NCBI RefSeq assembly: GCF_016901575.1
Contig: NZ_JACJKQ010000002.1
Span: 186,001 to 250,000 of the forward strand
Direction: 5' to 3'
Length of the DNA stretch: 64,000 nt
Source of the DNA: Enorma phocaeensis
GTDB lineage: Bacteria > Actinomycetota > Coriobacteriia > Coriobacteriales > Coriobacteriaceae
Shown: positions 47,393 to 54,632 of the stretch, piece by piece
How positions within the stretch are numbered: the first letter of the stretch is position 1
Layout of the letters: each line of letters begins with the position of its first letter
Notes under the pieces: generated by a model
Seen by the model: the letters and a program-made list of their open reading frames with translations, nothing else
What the model was told of the DNA's origin: nothing
The model's database searches: none
Translations under genes and position numbers: made by a program

Positions 47393-47677
47393 ATGCCAAA
47401 ATACTTCGATTTCAAGGTATGTGGATACTACCTGTATTTCACGGCACACTGCATCGTTGAGTGTATGCATGTTCATGCGAGCGACGCGAAATTAACGGAA
47501 GGCGGTTCGGCTAAGTTTTTCGTTAAGAGCAACGGAGATTCTGTCATGCAGCATCGAGGGTCTCTGTCAGAGCGAGAAGCCCGCATAATCCAGCGCTTTA
47601 TCAAGGCAAACTATCGCGAGATGTATCTTTCCTGGTCGACCATGAGCGACGAGGGGTTCTATGGAGACGAGAAGTAG
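47393..47677 (+). CDS. DUF4160 protein, third gene of the module
   Basis: 94 residues: MPKYFDFKVCGYYLYFTAH, then the hallmark ECMHVHASDAKLTEGGSAKFFV with the H-V-H pair and a charged C-terminus (SEREARIIQRFIKANYREMYL). DUF4160 proteins usually pair with DUF2442 and are considered toxin-antitoxin-like; here DUF2442 is replaced by the two preceding small genes. No RNase motif is identifiable. A second, broken DUF4160 gene lies at 56390-56599. Confidence 0.85.
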   Translation: MPKYFDFKVCGYYLYFTAHCIVECMHVHASDAKLTEGGSAKFFVKSNGDSVMQHRGSLSEREARIIQRFIKANYREMYLSWSTMSDEGFYGDEK

Positions 47678-47697
47678 CCATATCTTTCGAACGGGGA

Positions 47698-48105
47698 ATG
47701 CGAATGGAAGCATTGAACATCGGTGAGCGGATGGGTTCGCTTCCGGGCGCGTCGAACGCCTTGCATGAGGTGTGGGGATGGATGGTCTGGTGGGTAGGCG
47801 GAAAGCAGTTCGCCTGCGAATTCACGGCGGCGCCAGACGCTAAGCCGCCCTATGCGGGAAGGCACCTGCTGTCGCTCAAGTGCGACCCAGACCGCATTCG
47901 CGAGCTGAGGGCCGAGTATCCAAACGCCGTGCTGCCGGGCTACTACTCAGACGGGCGCACGTGGATTTCGGTCGACTTGAATCTCGTCGGGTCGCCCGAC
48001 GGTCCTACCGAGGAGCTTGTGCTCGACTTATGCGAGATGAGCTATCGCCTCGTGTTCGCGAAGCTTCCCAAACGCGTTCAGCGGGAGCTTGCGGCAAGCG
48101 CCTGA
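47698..48105 (+). CDS. MmcQ/YjbR-family protein
   Basis: 135 residues (AACGGGGA upstream; an ATG two codons later at 47704 is equally possible). CyaY/YjbR-like fold: HEVWGWMVWWVGGKQFACEF near 22, YAGRHLLSLKCDPDRIRELRAEYP near 50, VLPGYYSDGRTWISVDLN near 78, then helix CEMSYRLVFAKLPKRVQREL. Function of the family is unknown; predicted DNA-binding. It lies 20 bp after the three-gene module and may belong to it. Confidence 0.85.
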   Translation: MRMEALNIGERMGSLPGASNALHEVWGWMVWWVGGKQFACEFTAAPDAKPPYAGRHLLSLKCDPDRIRELRAEYPNAVLPGYYSDGRTWISVDLNLVGSPDGPTEELVLDLCEMSYRLVFAKLPKRVQRELAASA

Positions 48106-48130
48106 GCCCGTCGATCGGTTTTGGGGACGC

Positions 48131-48168
48131 GTGCTGCCGGCATGCATCGTATGAGGTGCCGCCAGCAC
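48131..48168. terminator. Hairpin after the MmcQ gene
   Basis: GTGCTGCCGGCA and TGCCGCCAGCAC pair with one mismatch, 26 bp after the stop. No T-run follows, so it is only terminator-like. Confidence 0.4.
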
Positions 48169-48202
48169 GAGCGTGGCCAGCGGAGGGGCGAGCGTAGCGC
48201 GC

Positions 48203-48724
48203 TCAATCATGCTCGGAGGCCGTTTGTCGTGCGCGATACGCGCGAGCCTCCTCGACATAGCGACGTGCCCCGGCGATGGCGTGCTCCTGCTCCTCTTTTG
48301 TAACGGCTCGCACCACGCGCGCGGGGCTGCCGAGTGCAAGGCTGCCGTCGGGAATCGTCGCCCCCTGCGTCACGAGCGCGCCGGCGCCGATGATGCATCC
48401 AGAGCCAACGACCGCTCCGTTCAGCACGATGGCGCCCATGCCGACGAGCGTGTCGTCTCCCACGGTGCAGCCATGCAGGACTGCTCCATGTCCTACGGTC
48501 ACGTTGCTGCCGATTTTGACCGGGCATCCCCGGTCCTCATGCACGATGCAGCCATCTTGGATATTGGTGCCCGCTCCCACGACGACTGCATCCGAGTCGG
48601 CGCGCAGCACGGCGTTGAACCATATGTTTACGTCTTCTGCCAGCGTGACGTCGCCGCACACCACGGCGCCATCGGCGACGAACGCGGTCGGATGGATGCT
48701 GGGCCGTACCTCAGAGTGATTCAT
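48203..48724 (-). CDS. Gamma-carbonic-anhydrase-like protein (YrdA/PaaY type)
   Basis: 173 residues forming a left-handed beta helix of hexapeptide repeats: VADGAVVCGDVTLAEDVNIWFNAVLRADSDAVVVGAGTNIQDGCIVHEDRG is split over residues 17-67, then VTVGHGAVLHGCTVGDDTLVGMG and GCIIGAGALVTQGATIPDGSL. Zinc ligands can be assigned to His in CIVHED, TVGHGAVLHG. Typical of trimeric gamma-class carbonic anhydrases or hexapeptide acyltransferase relatives; activity in this subgroup is often unproven. A single C-terminal helix is normal. Confidence 0.9.
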   Translation of the reverse strand: MNHSEVRPSIHPTAFVADGAVVCGDVTLAEDVNIWFNAVLRADSDAVVVGAGTNIQDGCIVHEDRGCPVKIGSNVTVGHGAVLHGCTVGDDTLVGMGAIVLNGAVVGSGCIIGAGALVTQGATIPDGSLALGSPARVVRAVTKEEQEHAIAGARRYVEEARAYRARQTASEHD

Positions 48725-48784
48725 GGCATCTCTCCTCGTTCATTTGGATGCGCGGGCCGTGGGGCGAAATCGATGCGCGTTGAG

Positions 48785-48883
48785 ATGGAACGAGCCCGTC
48801 CCCGATTTGCTCAGATGGGATGGATCGGGTCCGTCCCCAATCATCCACTTGGATGGATTGGACCCGTCCCCGATCATCCACCT
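48785..48883. repeat. Three 33-bp tandem units with CCCGTCCCC core
   Basis: Units at 48785-48817, 48818-48850 and 48851-48883 share the core CCGTCCCC flanked by GATGGAT/ATCATCCA. Units two and three are most alike. The last unit runs into the stop codon of the DUF2200 gene. Confidence 0.8.
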
Positions 48884-49232
48884 AGGAACGCAGAATCTTT
48901 TCCATGTCGCGTCCGCGGGCGAGCTCATCGACGAGCTTGTCGAGATAGCGTGCATTTTGTACCACGGGGTCTTCGATTGTGGCGACGTCCACGCCGCAGA
49001 TCTTTCCTGTGATGAGCGTGCGGTTGGGATTGATGCACGGTGCCTGAGCGAAGAAGGTCTCGTAGTCGACCCCGGTCTCTATCTGGCGCTCGAGCGTCTC
49101 TTGGTCATAGCCGGTCAGCCAGCGGGTCACCTCGTCGACTTCGGCGCGCGTGCGCCCCTTGCGCTCGGCCTTTTGAACCAGCAAGGGATAGATCTTGGAG
49201 AGAGACATCTTTGCGATGGGCGTGCGGGGCAT
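48882..49232 (-). CDS. DUF2200 family protein
   Basis: 116 residues from the ATG at 49232 (CCAAGGAGTCCCC upstream). MSLSKIYPLLVQKAERKGRTRAEVDEV, VTRWLTGYDQETLERQI, YETFFAQAPCINPNRTLITGKICGVDV (split) and IEDPVVQNARYLDKLVDELARG match the DUF2200 family, with the conserved APxxNPNRxxITGxICG block. All-alpha; function unknown. Its stop overlaps the 33-bp repeats. Confidence 0.92.
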   Translation of the reverse strand: MPRTPIAKMSLSKIYPLLVQKAERKGRTRAEVDEVTRWLTGYDQETLERQIETGVDYETFFAQAPCINPNRTLITGKICGVDVATIEDPVVQNARYLDKLVDELARGRDMEKILRS

Positions 49233-49427
49233 GGGGACTCCTTGGTTCGGGGCTCTCCGGCTCCATCGAGTATAGACGGCTTGCTTCCACGTTCGGGTCG
49301 CCAATATGGCAGGCGTCCGCGCTCGGGGCCGGGGCGGCGCCAGCAATCTGCACGCAATCCGTCTGCGCGTGCCCGCCTCGTCGAATCTACGTAAAGTTAC
49401 AAAAATGGCCCCGATTTTGTAAAAAAG

Positions 49428-49464
49428 CCGAGCAACGGTGAAAAAAGAGGTCGCCGTTGCTCGG
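49428..49464 (-). terminator. Terminator-like hairpin on the minus strand in the 49233-49785 gap
   Basis: CCGAGCAACGG and CCGTTGCTCGG arms; read on the minus strand the stem is followed directly by CTTTTTT. It would end a minus-strand transcript coming from 49465-49785, where I see no convincing protein gene; a 47-codon plus-strand frame (49505-49648) is the only other candidate in this 553-bp gap. Confidence 0.6.
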
Positions 49465-49785
49465 TTAAGTGCGAGCGACGGCGGAAAGTGGCGCGCCGCC
49501 GCTCATGGCGGTGACGGCAAACTGCGACGTGCTGGAGGCGGAGGCAGGGGGCGATCCCGCCCTCACGCCCTGGATCGGCAACATGCGCGCCGCGGCGGAC
49601 GACATGGCTGGGCGCATTGCCGACATGCTGGCAGGTTTGGACCGGTAGCGCACCCTCGACTCAGCATCGATGCGTTCCATGCCGGTTTGCGGCGTGCAGA
49701 TTTCAGGTGCTTCAAAGTTTTTTCCTTTCGACCGCACATTTCACTTCCGCCTCCCGTTAGTAGGGTTAGAGGGAGGTGATGCGGG

Positions 49786-50313
49786 GTGCCGTTGTTTTCT
49801 CGCAGTCAGGCAGATGCGGAGCGTCTGGTCGAAGAACACTACGCGGACGTTGTCCGATATTGCCGGCGCCATGCGCCGTCGGGCTTTGCCGAGGATGCCG
49901 CCCAGGAGGCCTTTCTGCGGTTTGTCCGTGCCTCTGGGGGCTATCGAGAGCGGGGGCAGGCGGGCGCCTACCTGATAGCCATCGCGCGCAACGTCTGCAT
50001 CGACATGCTGCGTGCGCAGGCGAAGGGCTGGGACGAGCTTCCCGAGACGGTCAGCGACGGTCGTGATGAGCCGGGTGAGAACGACGGCGAGCATGATGTC
50101 GCCCGCGCCCTCGCCTCGCTTCCGCGTGCCCAGCGTGAGGCCGTCGAGCTCCGATACGGCCAGGGGCTGGGGGTTGCCGAGGTCGCGCGCGTGATGGGGA
50201 TAAGCCGGTTCTCCGCTTCGCGAACCATCTCGGCCGGTCTAGAAGCGCTTCGGGGGCAGCTCCAGCACGCGCGGGGCGGTCTCGGGAAGGAGGGCGTCGA
50301 TGAGACGAAGTGA
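49786..50313 (+). CDS. ECF-type sigma-70 factor
   Basis: 175 residues from a GTG (AGGGAGGTGATGCGG upstream). Region 2: DAERLVEEHYADVVRYCRRH, FAEDAAQEAFLRFVRA, GAYLIAIARNVCIDMLRAQAKG. Region 4: ALASLPRAQREAVELRYGQGLGVAEVARVMGISRFSASRTISAGLEAL (split). It overlaps the next membrane protein gene by 14 bp, the usual arrangement of an ECF sigma with its anti-sigma or cognate membrane protein, followed by an ABC exporter. Probably a self-regulated stress or antibiotic response unit. Confidence 0.9.
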   Translation: MPLFSRSQADAERLVEEHYADVVRYCRRHAPSGFAEDAAQEAFLRFVRASGGYRERGQAGAYLIAIARNVCIDMLRAQAKGWDELPETVSDGRDEPGENDGEHDVARALASLPRAQREAVELRYGQGLGVAEVARVMGISRFSASRTISAGLEALRGQLQHARGGLGKEGVDETK

Positions 50314-51076
50314 GAGGCAGGCGCTGGAAGCCTCATTGCGGAGCCATTTCCACCATGTGGATGAATCGCTGGCGACGGACGAGCCGATGGGTTCTCGGGA
50401 GCGACTCGTGGCGGCGCTTGCGGCACAGGCGGCGCGGCCTGCCTGGCCGGGATGGCCACATGTCGCCGCGGTGCAGGTCCGGTATATGGGAGCCATGTGC
50501 TGGGCGCTGCATCTCGTCGTGGTGCTGGCGGCGTTTGCGGCGGCTGGGGCGGGCGTTTCATACGGGCTGCTGGCCGGAGCGCTTGCCGCCGTGCTCGCCC
50601 TTGCATCCCTTTCGGAGGCGACGCGCTCGCGCTCCTGCTCCATGGCGGAGCTTGAGGCGTCGTGCGCGGTCAACGCCCAGTCGGTCGCCTGTGCCCGCCT
50701 GGTGGTGCTCGGCTGCATCGACGCTCTCCTTATCGTTGTAGTTTCGGGCCTGGTGGCATCCGGCTACTCGCTCTGGTTGATGGCGGCCCAGATCGGCGCG
50801 CCGTATCTGCTCGCCGTCGCATCGGGCCTCGCCGTCGCGCGCCGGGTGTCGAGCTCCGACGCGACCGTGGGCGCGATGGCGAGCGCGGCGCTGGTGTTTG
50901 CGGCGTGCCTCGGGCTGTATCTGGCGCTCCCTGAGGCATTCGGTGCCACGTCCGGGGCCATCTGGCTGGGCGCCGCCGCGTCCGCCGGCGTGTTCGCCTG
51001 CATTGAAGGGCGCCGGTGGCTGCGCGCAGCCGCAGGGATATCGGCGTCGCCCCAAGTCCTGCTTGATGTCAACTGA
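50300..51076 (+). CDS. Membrane protein coupled to the ECF sigma factor (possible anti-sigma)
   Basis: 258 residues, overlapping the sigma gene. A ~60-residue cytosolic N-terminus with a short helical region (RSERQALEASLRSHFHHVD) is followed by six membrane helices (WALHLVVVLAAFAAAGAGVSYG near 68, LAGALAAVLALASL near 92, CIDALLIVVVSGLVASGYSLW near 138, MASAALVFAACLGLYLAL near 193, IWLGAAASAGVFAC near 222). The position fits an anti-sigma factor, yet no zinc-binding HxxxCxxC motif is seen. It leads directly to the ABC genes. Confidence 0.7.
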   Translation: MRRSERQALEASLRSHFHHVDESLATDEPMGSRERLVAALAAQAARPAWPGWPHVAAVQVRYMGAMCWALHLVVVLAAFAAAGAGVSYGLLAGALAAVLALASLSEATRSRSCSMAELEASCAVNAQSVACARLVVLGCIDALLIVVVSGLVASGYSLWLMAAQIGAPYLLAVASGLAVARRVSSSDATVGAMASAALVFAACLGLYLALPEAFGATSGAIWLGAAASAGVFACIEGRRWLRAAAGISASPQVLLDVN

Positions 51077-51092
51077 AAAGAGGATGGTGTGT

Positions 51093-52007
51093 ATGGAACT
51101 CCAGCTTGACCGTCTGACCAGGAAGTTTGGTCCAAAGATTGCGGTCGACCGCGTAAGCGCCGCGCTCTCTGCGGGGGTGTATGGCCTGCTCGGCGCCAAC
51201 GGCGCGGGAAAGACCACGCTCATGCGCATGATCTGCGGCGTGCTTCGCCCGACCGGGGGAGAGGTCTCCTACGACGGCGTGCCGATCTCGCATCTGGGCG
51301 ATGCCTACCGCTCGCTTCTGGGGTACCTTCCCCAGGACTTCGGCTACTATCCCGAGTTCACGGCGCTCGACTTCATGGAATACATGGCGGCGCTCAAGGG
51401 CATCGGGAGGCATGACGCGCGCGCCCGCTCGCTCCGCCTGCTCGATCAGGTGGGGCTTGCCGGCGAGGAGCGGCGCCGCATCCGCACGTTCTCGGGCGGC
51501 ATGCGCCAGCGCCTCGGCATCGCGCAGGCGGTGCTCAACGACCCCGAGGTGCTCGTGCTCGACGAGCCCACGGCGGGACTCGACCCCAAGGAGCGCGTGC
51601 GCTTCCGCAACCTCATCGCGAGCCTTGCGCAAGACAAGATCGTGCTGCTTTCGACGCACATCGTTTCAGATGTCGAGTACATCGCCGACAGGATCCTCGT
51701 CATGCGCGGCGGCGCGATCGTGCTCTCGGGTTCTCCGGCGCACCTGGTATCCGAGGCGGAGGGCAAGGTGTGGGAGGCGACGCTTCCCGCGCGCGAGGCG
51801 GAGCGTCTTGAGGGCAGGCTCACGGCAAGCAACATCCACTATCTGGATGGCGGCGCGGCGTGCGTTCGCTACGTCGCCGACGCCCCCGAGCTCGCCGGGT
51901 CTGTCTCGGTGGCGCCCACGCTCGAGGACCTCTACCTGTATGTGTTCCGCGAACCTGGCCCGGCGCTCGCCGCGGGCGTGCATTTCAAGGAGGACCGCCA
52001 TGGCTAG
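51093..52007 (+). CDS. ABC transporter ATP-binding protein of the sigma operon
   Basis: 304 residues from the ATG at 51093 (AAAAGAGGATGGTGT upstream). Walker A GANGAGKTT near 33, Q-loop LGYLPQDFGYYPEF near 73, signature FSGGMRQRLGIAQAV near 130, Walker B VLVLDEPTAGLDP near 152 and STHI switch near 183, followed by a tail with variable beta-sheet (YLDGGAACVRYVADAPE). Typical of drug/peptide exporters in the ABC-2 class. The permease start overlaps its stop by 8 bp. Confidence 0.93.
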   Translation: MELQLDRLTRKFGPKIAVDRVSAALSAGVYGLLGANGAGKTTLMRMICGVLRPTGGEVSYDGVPISHLGDAYRSLLGYLPQDFGYYPEFTALDFMEYMAALKGIGRHDARARSLRLLDQVGLAGEERRRIRTFSGGMRQRLGIAQAVLNDPEVLVLDEPTAGLDPKERVRFRNLIASLAQDKIVLLSTHIVSDVEYIADRILVMRGGAIVLSGSPAHLVSEAEGKVWEATLPAREAERLEGRLTASNIHYLDGGAACVRYVADAPELAGSVSVAPTLEDLYLYVFREPGPALAAGVHFKEDRHG

Positions 52008-53265
52008 CCTTGTCGTATTCGAGTTGAAAAAGATGCTCACCAGGCGTGTCGCCGCGGCGGTCAACCTGGGGGTCTTGGTGTTCATGGCTGCGATCATGAC
52101 GCTCAACGTGGTCCAGACGCAGACGACCGACGCCCAGGGCAACATACTCCCTGGGCCCGACGCCATCGCACAGGTCAAGGAGAACGACGACGCGCATGCG
52201 GGCACGCTCGATCCCGGGCGGGTCGCCTCGGACATAGCCTCCTATCAGGAGCGGCTCTTTGAGCGCATCGACCGCGAGGCGGTGGGCGGCATGACCGGCG
52301 CCGCGGTGTATGACCTTATGTTCGAGGCCTTTGACACCGAAGAGGTCTATGAGCTCTACAATTCGTATTGGAGCACGCTGCTTGCGCCTTGGCGCATCGC
52401 AGGGGAGGAGCCCGCCCAGACCGCTGCGCGGGTGACGCCCGAGATGGCTGCCGACTGGTACGGCGCCGTCGCGCAGATGACGGAGAGCAATCTGGACGAC
52501 GGACAGGGCGGCACGTGGGCGTACTCGGATGCCGAGCGCTCCTATTGGACCGACATGCAGGCGTCGGTCGAGCGGCCGCTTTCCTACGGCTATGTAGGGG
52601 GATGGTCCAATATCATCAGCTGCGTGGCGTTCTTGGTGTTCGCGATCCTGTCGATCTGCGTGACCGTCGCCCCGGTGTTCTCATTCGAGTACCAGTCGGG
52701 CGCCGACGCGGTGGTGCTCTCCACCAGATACGGCCGCTCAAAACTCGTGGCGGCAAAGGTGGTGGCGGCGCTGCTCTATGCGACGGCGTACTTCGCCATG
52801 GCGGCGGCGATCGTCGTCGGCTTCTCGCTGGTGTTCTTCGGGCCTGACGGCTTCTGGCTTTCGATACAAAACATCTCGCTTTCGTGCCCGTATGCCTTGT
52901 CTGCCGGCCAGGCGGCGCTCATCTCGGTCGGACTCATGTACCTTGCTTGCATGGGGTTCACCTGCCTCACGCTCGCGCTCTCTTCACGTACGCGCTCGAC
53001 GCTCTCGGTCTTCGTGGCAGACGTGGTGCTTGCGTTCTTGACGGGCATGGTGCCCTCTGCGGGCATCGGGGCGCTCGCCCATGTGCTCGCCCTCTTCCCG
53101 CTGGGATTCACCAACTTCGACGCGCTGTTTTCTGCGATGAACTCCTATCCCGTGGGGCCGGTCGTGGTGGACCTCGTCGGGATGGTCGTCGCGGCATATA
53201 TCGTCCTGTCGGTGGCGATGGCGCCCCTTGCCGCCGCCTCGTTCAGGCGGCATCAGGTGCTCTAG
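52000..53265 (+). CDS. ABC-2-type permease with extracytoplasmic domain
   Basis: 421 residues. One N-terminal membrane helix (AAVNLGVLVFMAAIMTLNVV near 25) is followed by a large extracytoplasmic segment of ~150 residues (LDPGRVASDIASYQERLF, then DGQGGTWAYSDAERSYWTDM) and five more helices (ISCVAFLVFAILSICVTVAPV near 205, AYFAMAAAIVVGFSLVFFG near 255, ALISVGLMYLACMGFTCLTLAL near 300, FVADVVLAFLTGMVPSAGI near 340, LVGMVVAAYIVLSVAMAPL near 395). Pairs with the upstream ATPase; exported substrate unknown. Confidence 0.85.
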   Translation: MASLVVFELKKMLTRRVAAAVNLGVLVFMAAIMTLNVVQTQTTDAQGNILPGPDAIAQVKENDDAHAGTLDPGRVASDIASYQERLFERIDREAVGGMTGAAVYDLMFEAFDTEEVYELYNSYWSTLLAPWRIAGEEPAQTAARVTPEMAADWYGAVAQMTESNLDDGQGGTWAYSDAERSYWTDMQASVERPLSYGYVGGWSNIISCVAFLVFAILSICVTVAPVFSFEYQSGADAVVLSTRYGRSKLVAAKVVAALLYATAYFAMAAAIVVGFSLVFFGPDGFWLSIQNISLSCPYALSAGQAALISVGLMYLACMGFTCLTLALSSRTRSTLSVFVADVVLAFLTGMVPSAGIGALAHVLALFPLGFTNFDALFSAMNSYPVGPVVVDLVGMVVAAYIVLSVAMAPLAAASFRRHQVL

Positions 53266-53291
53266 GAGGCTCGGCGGCGCGCGAGCGGGGC

Positions 53292-53837
53292 TTAGTCGAG
53301 CGCGATGCCGCCGAGCCATCCCCAGCGTGGCTCCGCCATGACGCCGTAGGCGGAAATCCAGAGTTCGAGCGGGGCGGTGAGCACCTTGCCGTCGTTGCAG
53401 TGCATGACAGACCCGTCGCCCGCGTAGAGCCCTACGTGCCCCCAGGATCTGCCGCCGCACCCATAGGGATGGGACGGGGTCGCCACGATCATGCCCACAA
53501 GGAGGCCGCGGGTGTCTGCCTCATGGCACCAGCTGTGGTAGAGGCCCGAGGCATCGCCGGTGACGCGGCCGATGCCCAGCCGGGCAAAGACAAGTTCCAC
53601 CCATGCGGCGCATTGGTCGGGAGCGGTTGGAGGGGTGGCGTGTGCGCTCACCACGAGGTCCCGCTGGCGCCGCGTGCCCTCCATCAGCGGCTGGGGCTCG
53701 TGCCCGGGCGGAATCGGGCGCCAGGCGGGCTGCCCGTAGATCGTCATGGGCGCCGCGCCGGCGGCGTCAGCGGGGGCAAGGAGCCCGCGGCGGTCCAGGG
53801 AGGCAAGCAGGCGCGCGCGATAATCGTTGGCAGCCAC
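53292..53837 (-). CDS. NlpC/P60-fold hydrolase-like protein
   Basis: 181 residues from the GTG at 53837 (GAGGGAGGTGGGCC upstream). The catalytic triad of the papain-like NlpC/P60 or CHAP fold can be placed: DQCAAWVELVFARLGI (Cys near 94), SWGHVGLYAGDGSVMHC (His near 135-148) and a polar residue in NDGKVLTAPLELWISAYG. No signal peptide, so action on the wall would need another export route; it may be cytosolic or prophage-derived. Convergent with the ABC permease gene. Confidence 0.7.
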   Translation of the reverse strand: MAANDYRARLLASLDRRGLLAPADAAGAAPMTIYGQPAWRPIPPGHEPQPLMEGTRRQRDLVVSAHATPPTAPDQCAAWVELVFARLGIGRVTGDASGLYHSWCHEADTRGLLVGMIVATPSHPYGCGGRSWGHVGLYAGDGSVMHCNDGKVLTAPLELWISAYGVMAEPRWGWLGGIALD

Positions 53838-54057
53838 GGCCCACCTCCCTCCTCGGGCGAGGGCGCTGCCTTGAGGCGCGCCCGATGCCGCTCGCTCGAT
53901 GTACATCTTTGCGGCGCCATGGTACCAGAGGCGCCGCTTCTTTTCTCCCGCGCGGGCGAGATGGCGCCGAAGCCCGGTATCATGCTGTCCAGACAGTTCA
54001 GCGCAGGCGGGCTGGGCGACGGTCTTTCCGCCTGCCCACAAGACGATGGGGAGCCGT

Positions 54058-54399
54058 ATGAACATCCAGGTCTTTGGAACCAAGAAGAGTTTCGACACCA
54101 AGAAAGCCCAGCGCTACTTCAAGGAGCGCCGCATTCCGTTTCAGTTTGTAGACCTGCGCGAAAAGGGCCTGAGCAAAGGCGAGCTTCAGAGCGTGGCGCG
54201 CGCCGTGGGCGGCCTCGACGCCCTGCTGGACGAGAAGGCGAAGGACCAAGACACGCTCGCTCTCGTGCAGCATCTGGTCGAGAGCCAGCGCTTCGAGAAG
54301 CTGCTCGAGAACCAGCAGGTGCTGCGCGAGCCTATCGTGCGCAACGGCAGGCAGGCAACGGTCGGCTATGCCCCGGACGTCTGGAAGGGCTGGGAGTAG
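54058..54399 (+). CDS. ArsC/Spx-family protein without the catalytic cysteine
   Basis: 113 residues from the ATG at 54058 (GATGGGGAGCCGT upstream). Thioredoxin-like: MNIQVFGTKKSFDTKKAQRY, YFKERRIPFQFVDLREKGLS, GLDALLDEKAKDQDTLALVQHLV, LREPIVRNGRQATVGYAPDVWKGW. Relatives have Cys in YGxxxCxTCRKA; here it is Ser (KKSFDTKK), so arsenate reductase or Spx-type redox switching by that Cys is not possible. Possibly a redox-independent partner of RNA polymerase or a degenerate enzyme. Confidence 0.88.
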   Translation: MNIQVFGTKKSFDTKKAQRYFKERRIPFQFVDLREKGLSKGELQSVARAVGGLDALLDEKAKDQDTLALVQHLVESQRFEKLLENQQVLREPIVRNGRQATVGYAPDVWKGWE

Positions 54400-54444
54400 G
54401 CCTTCAGGCACCGTCCGGCTCGGGTGCGACGATTTCGCCACATG

Positions 54445-54478
54445 TGCAGAATCTGTATAGAATCGGATTAATTCTGCA
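54445..54478. repeat. TGCAGAAT/ATTCTGCA palindrome
   Basis: 8-bp arms at 54445-54452 and 54471-54478 with an 18-bp AT-rich loop, in the gap 54400-54632 upstream of pepD. The arm matches the start of the palindromic cluster at 27031. Confidence 0.55.
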
Positions 54479-54632
54479 TATCATCTGCCGCATTACGCCG
54501 TCCTCGCGCCGTCTGCCGCATCGAGGCTGCGCGGCACAACGCATTCTGCCATCATGGTAGGTTATAGGATGCGCTCGGACGGACGTCCGTGTGTGCGTTT
54601 CGTTGTGAGCGGTGCTTCCCAAGGAGGTTTGC

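Noticed and set aside
48785-48883. CRISPR array
   Set aside because: Three adjacent 33-bp units have no spacers between them, and no cas genes are nearby. The other tandem repeats (27233, 28583, 43241) also lack spacers.
49465-49737. 90-residue minus-strand frame ending just before the hairpin at 49428
   Set aside because: No ribosome site or family similarity. The opposite-strand 47-codon frame (49505-49648) is equally weak, so neither was annotated.
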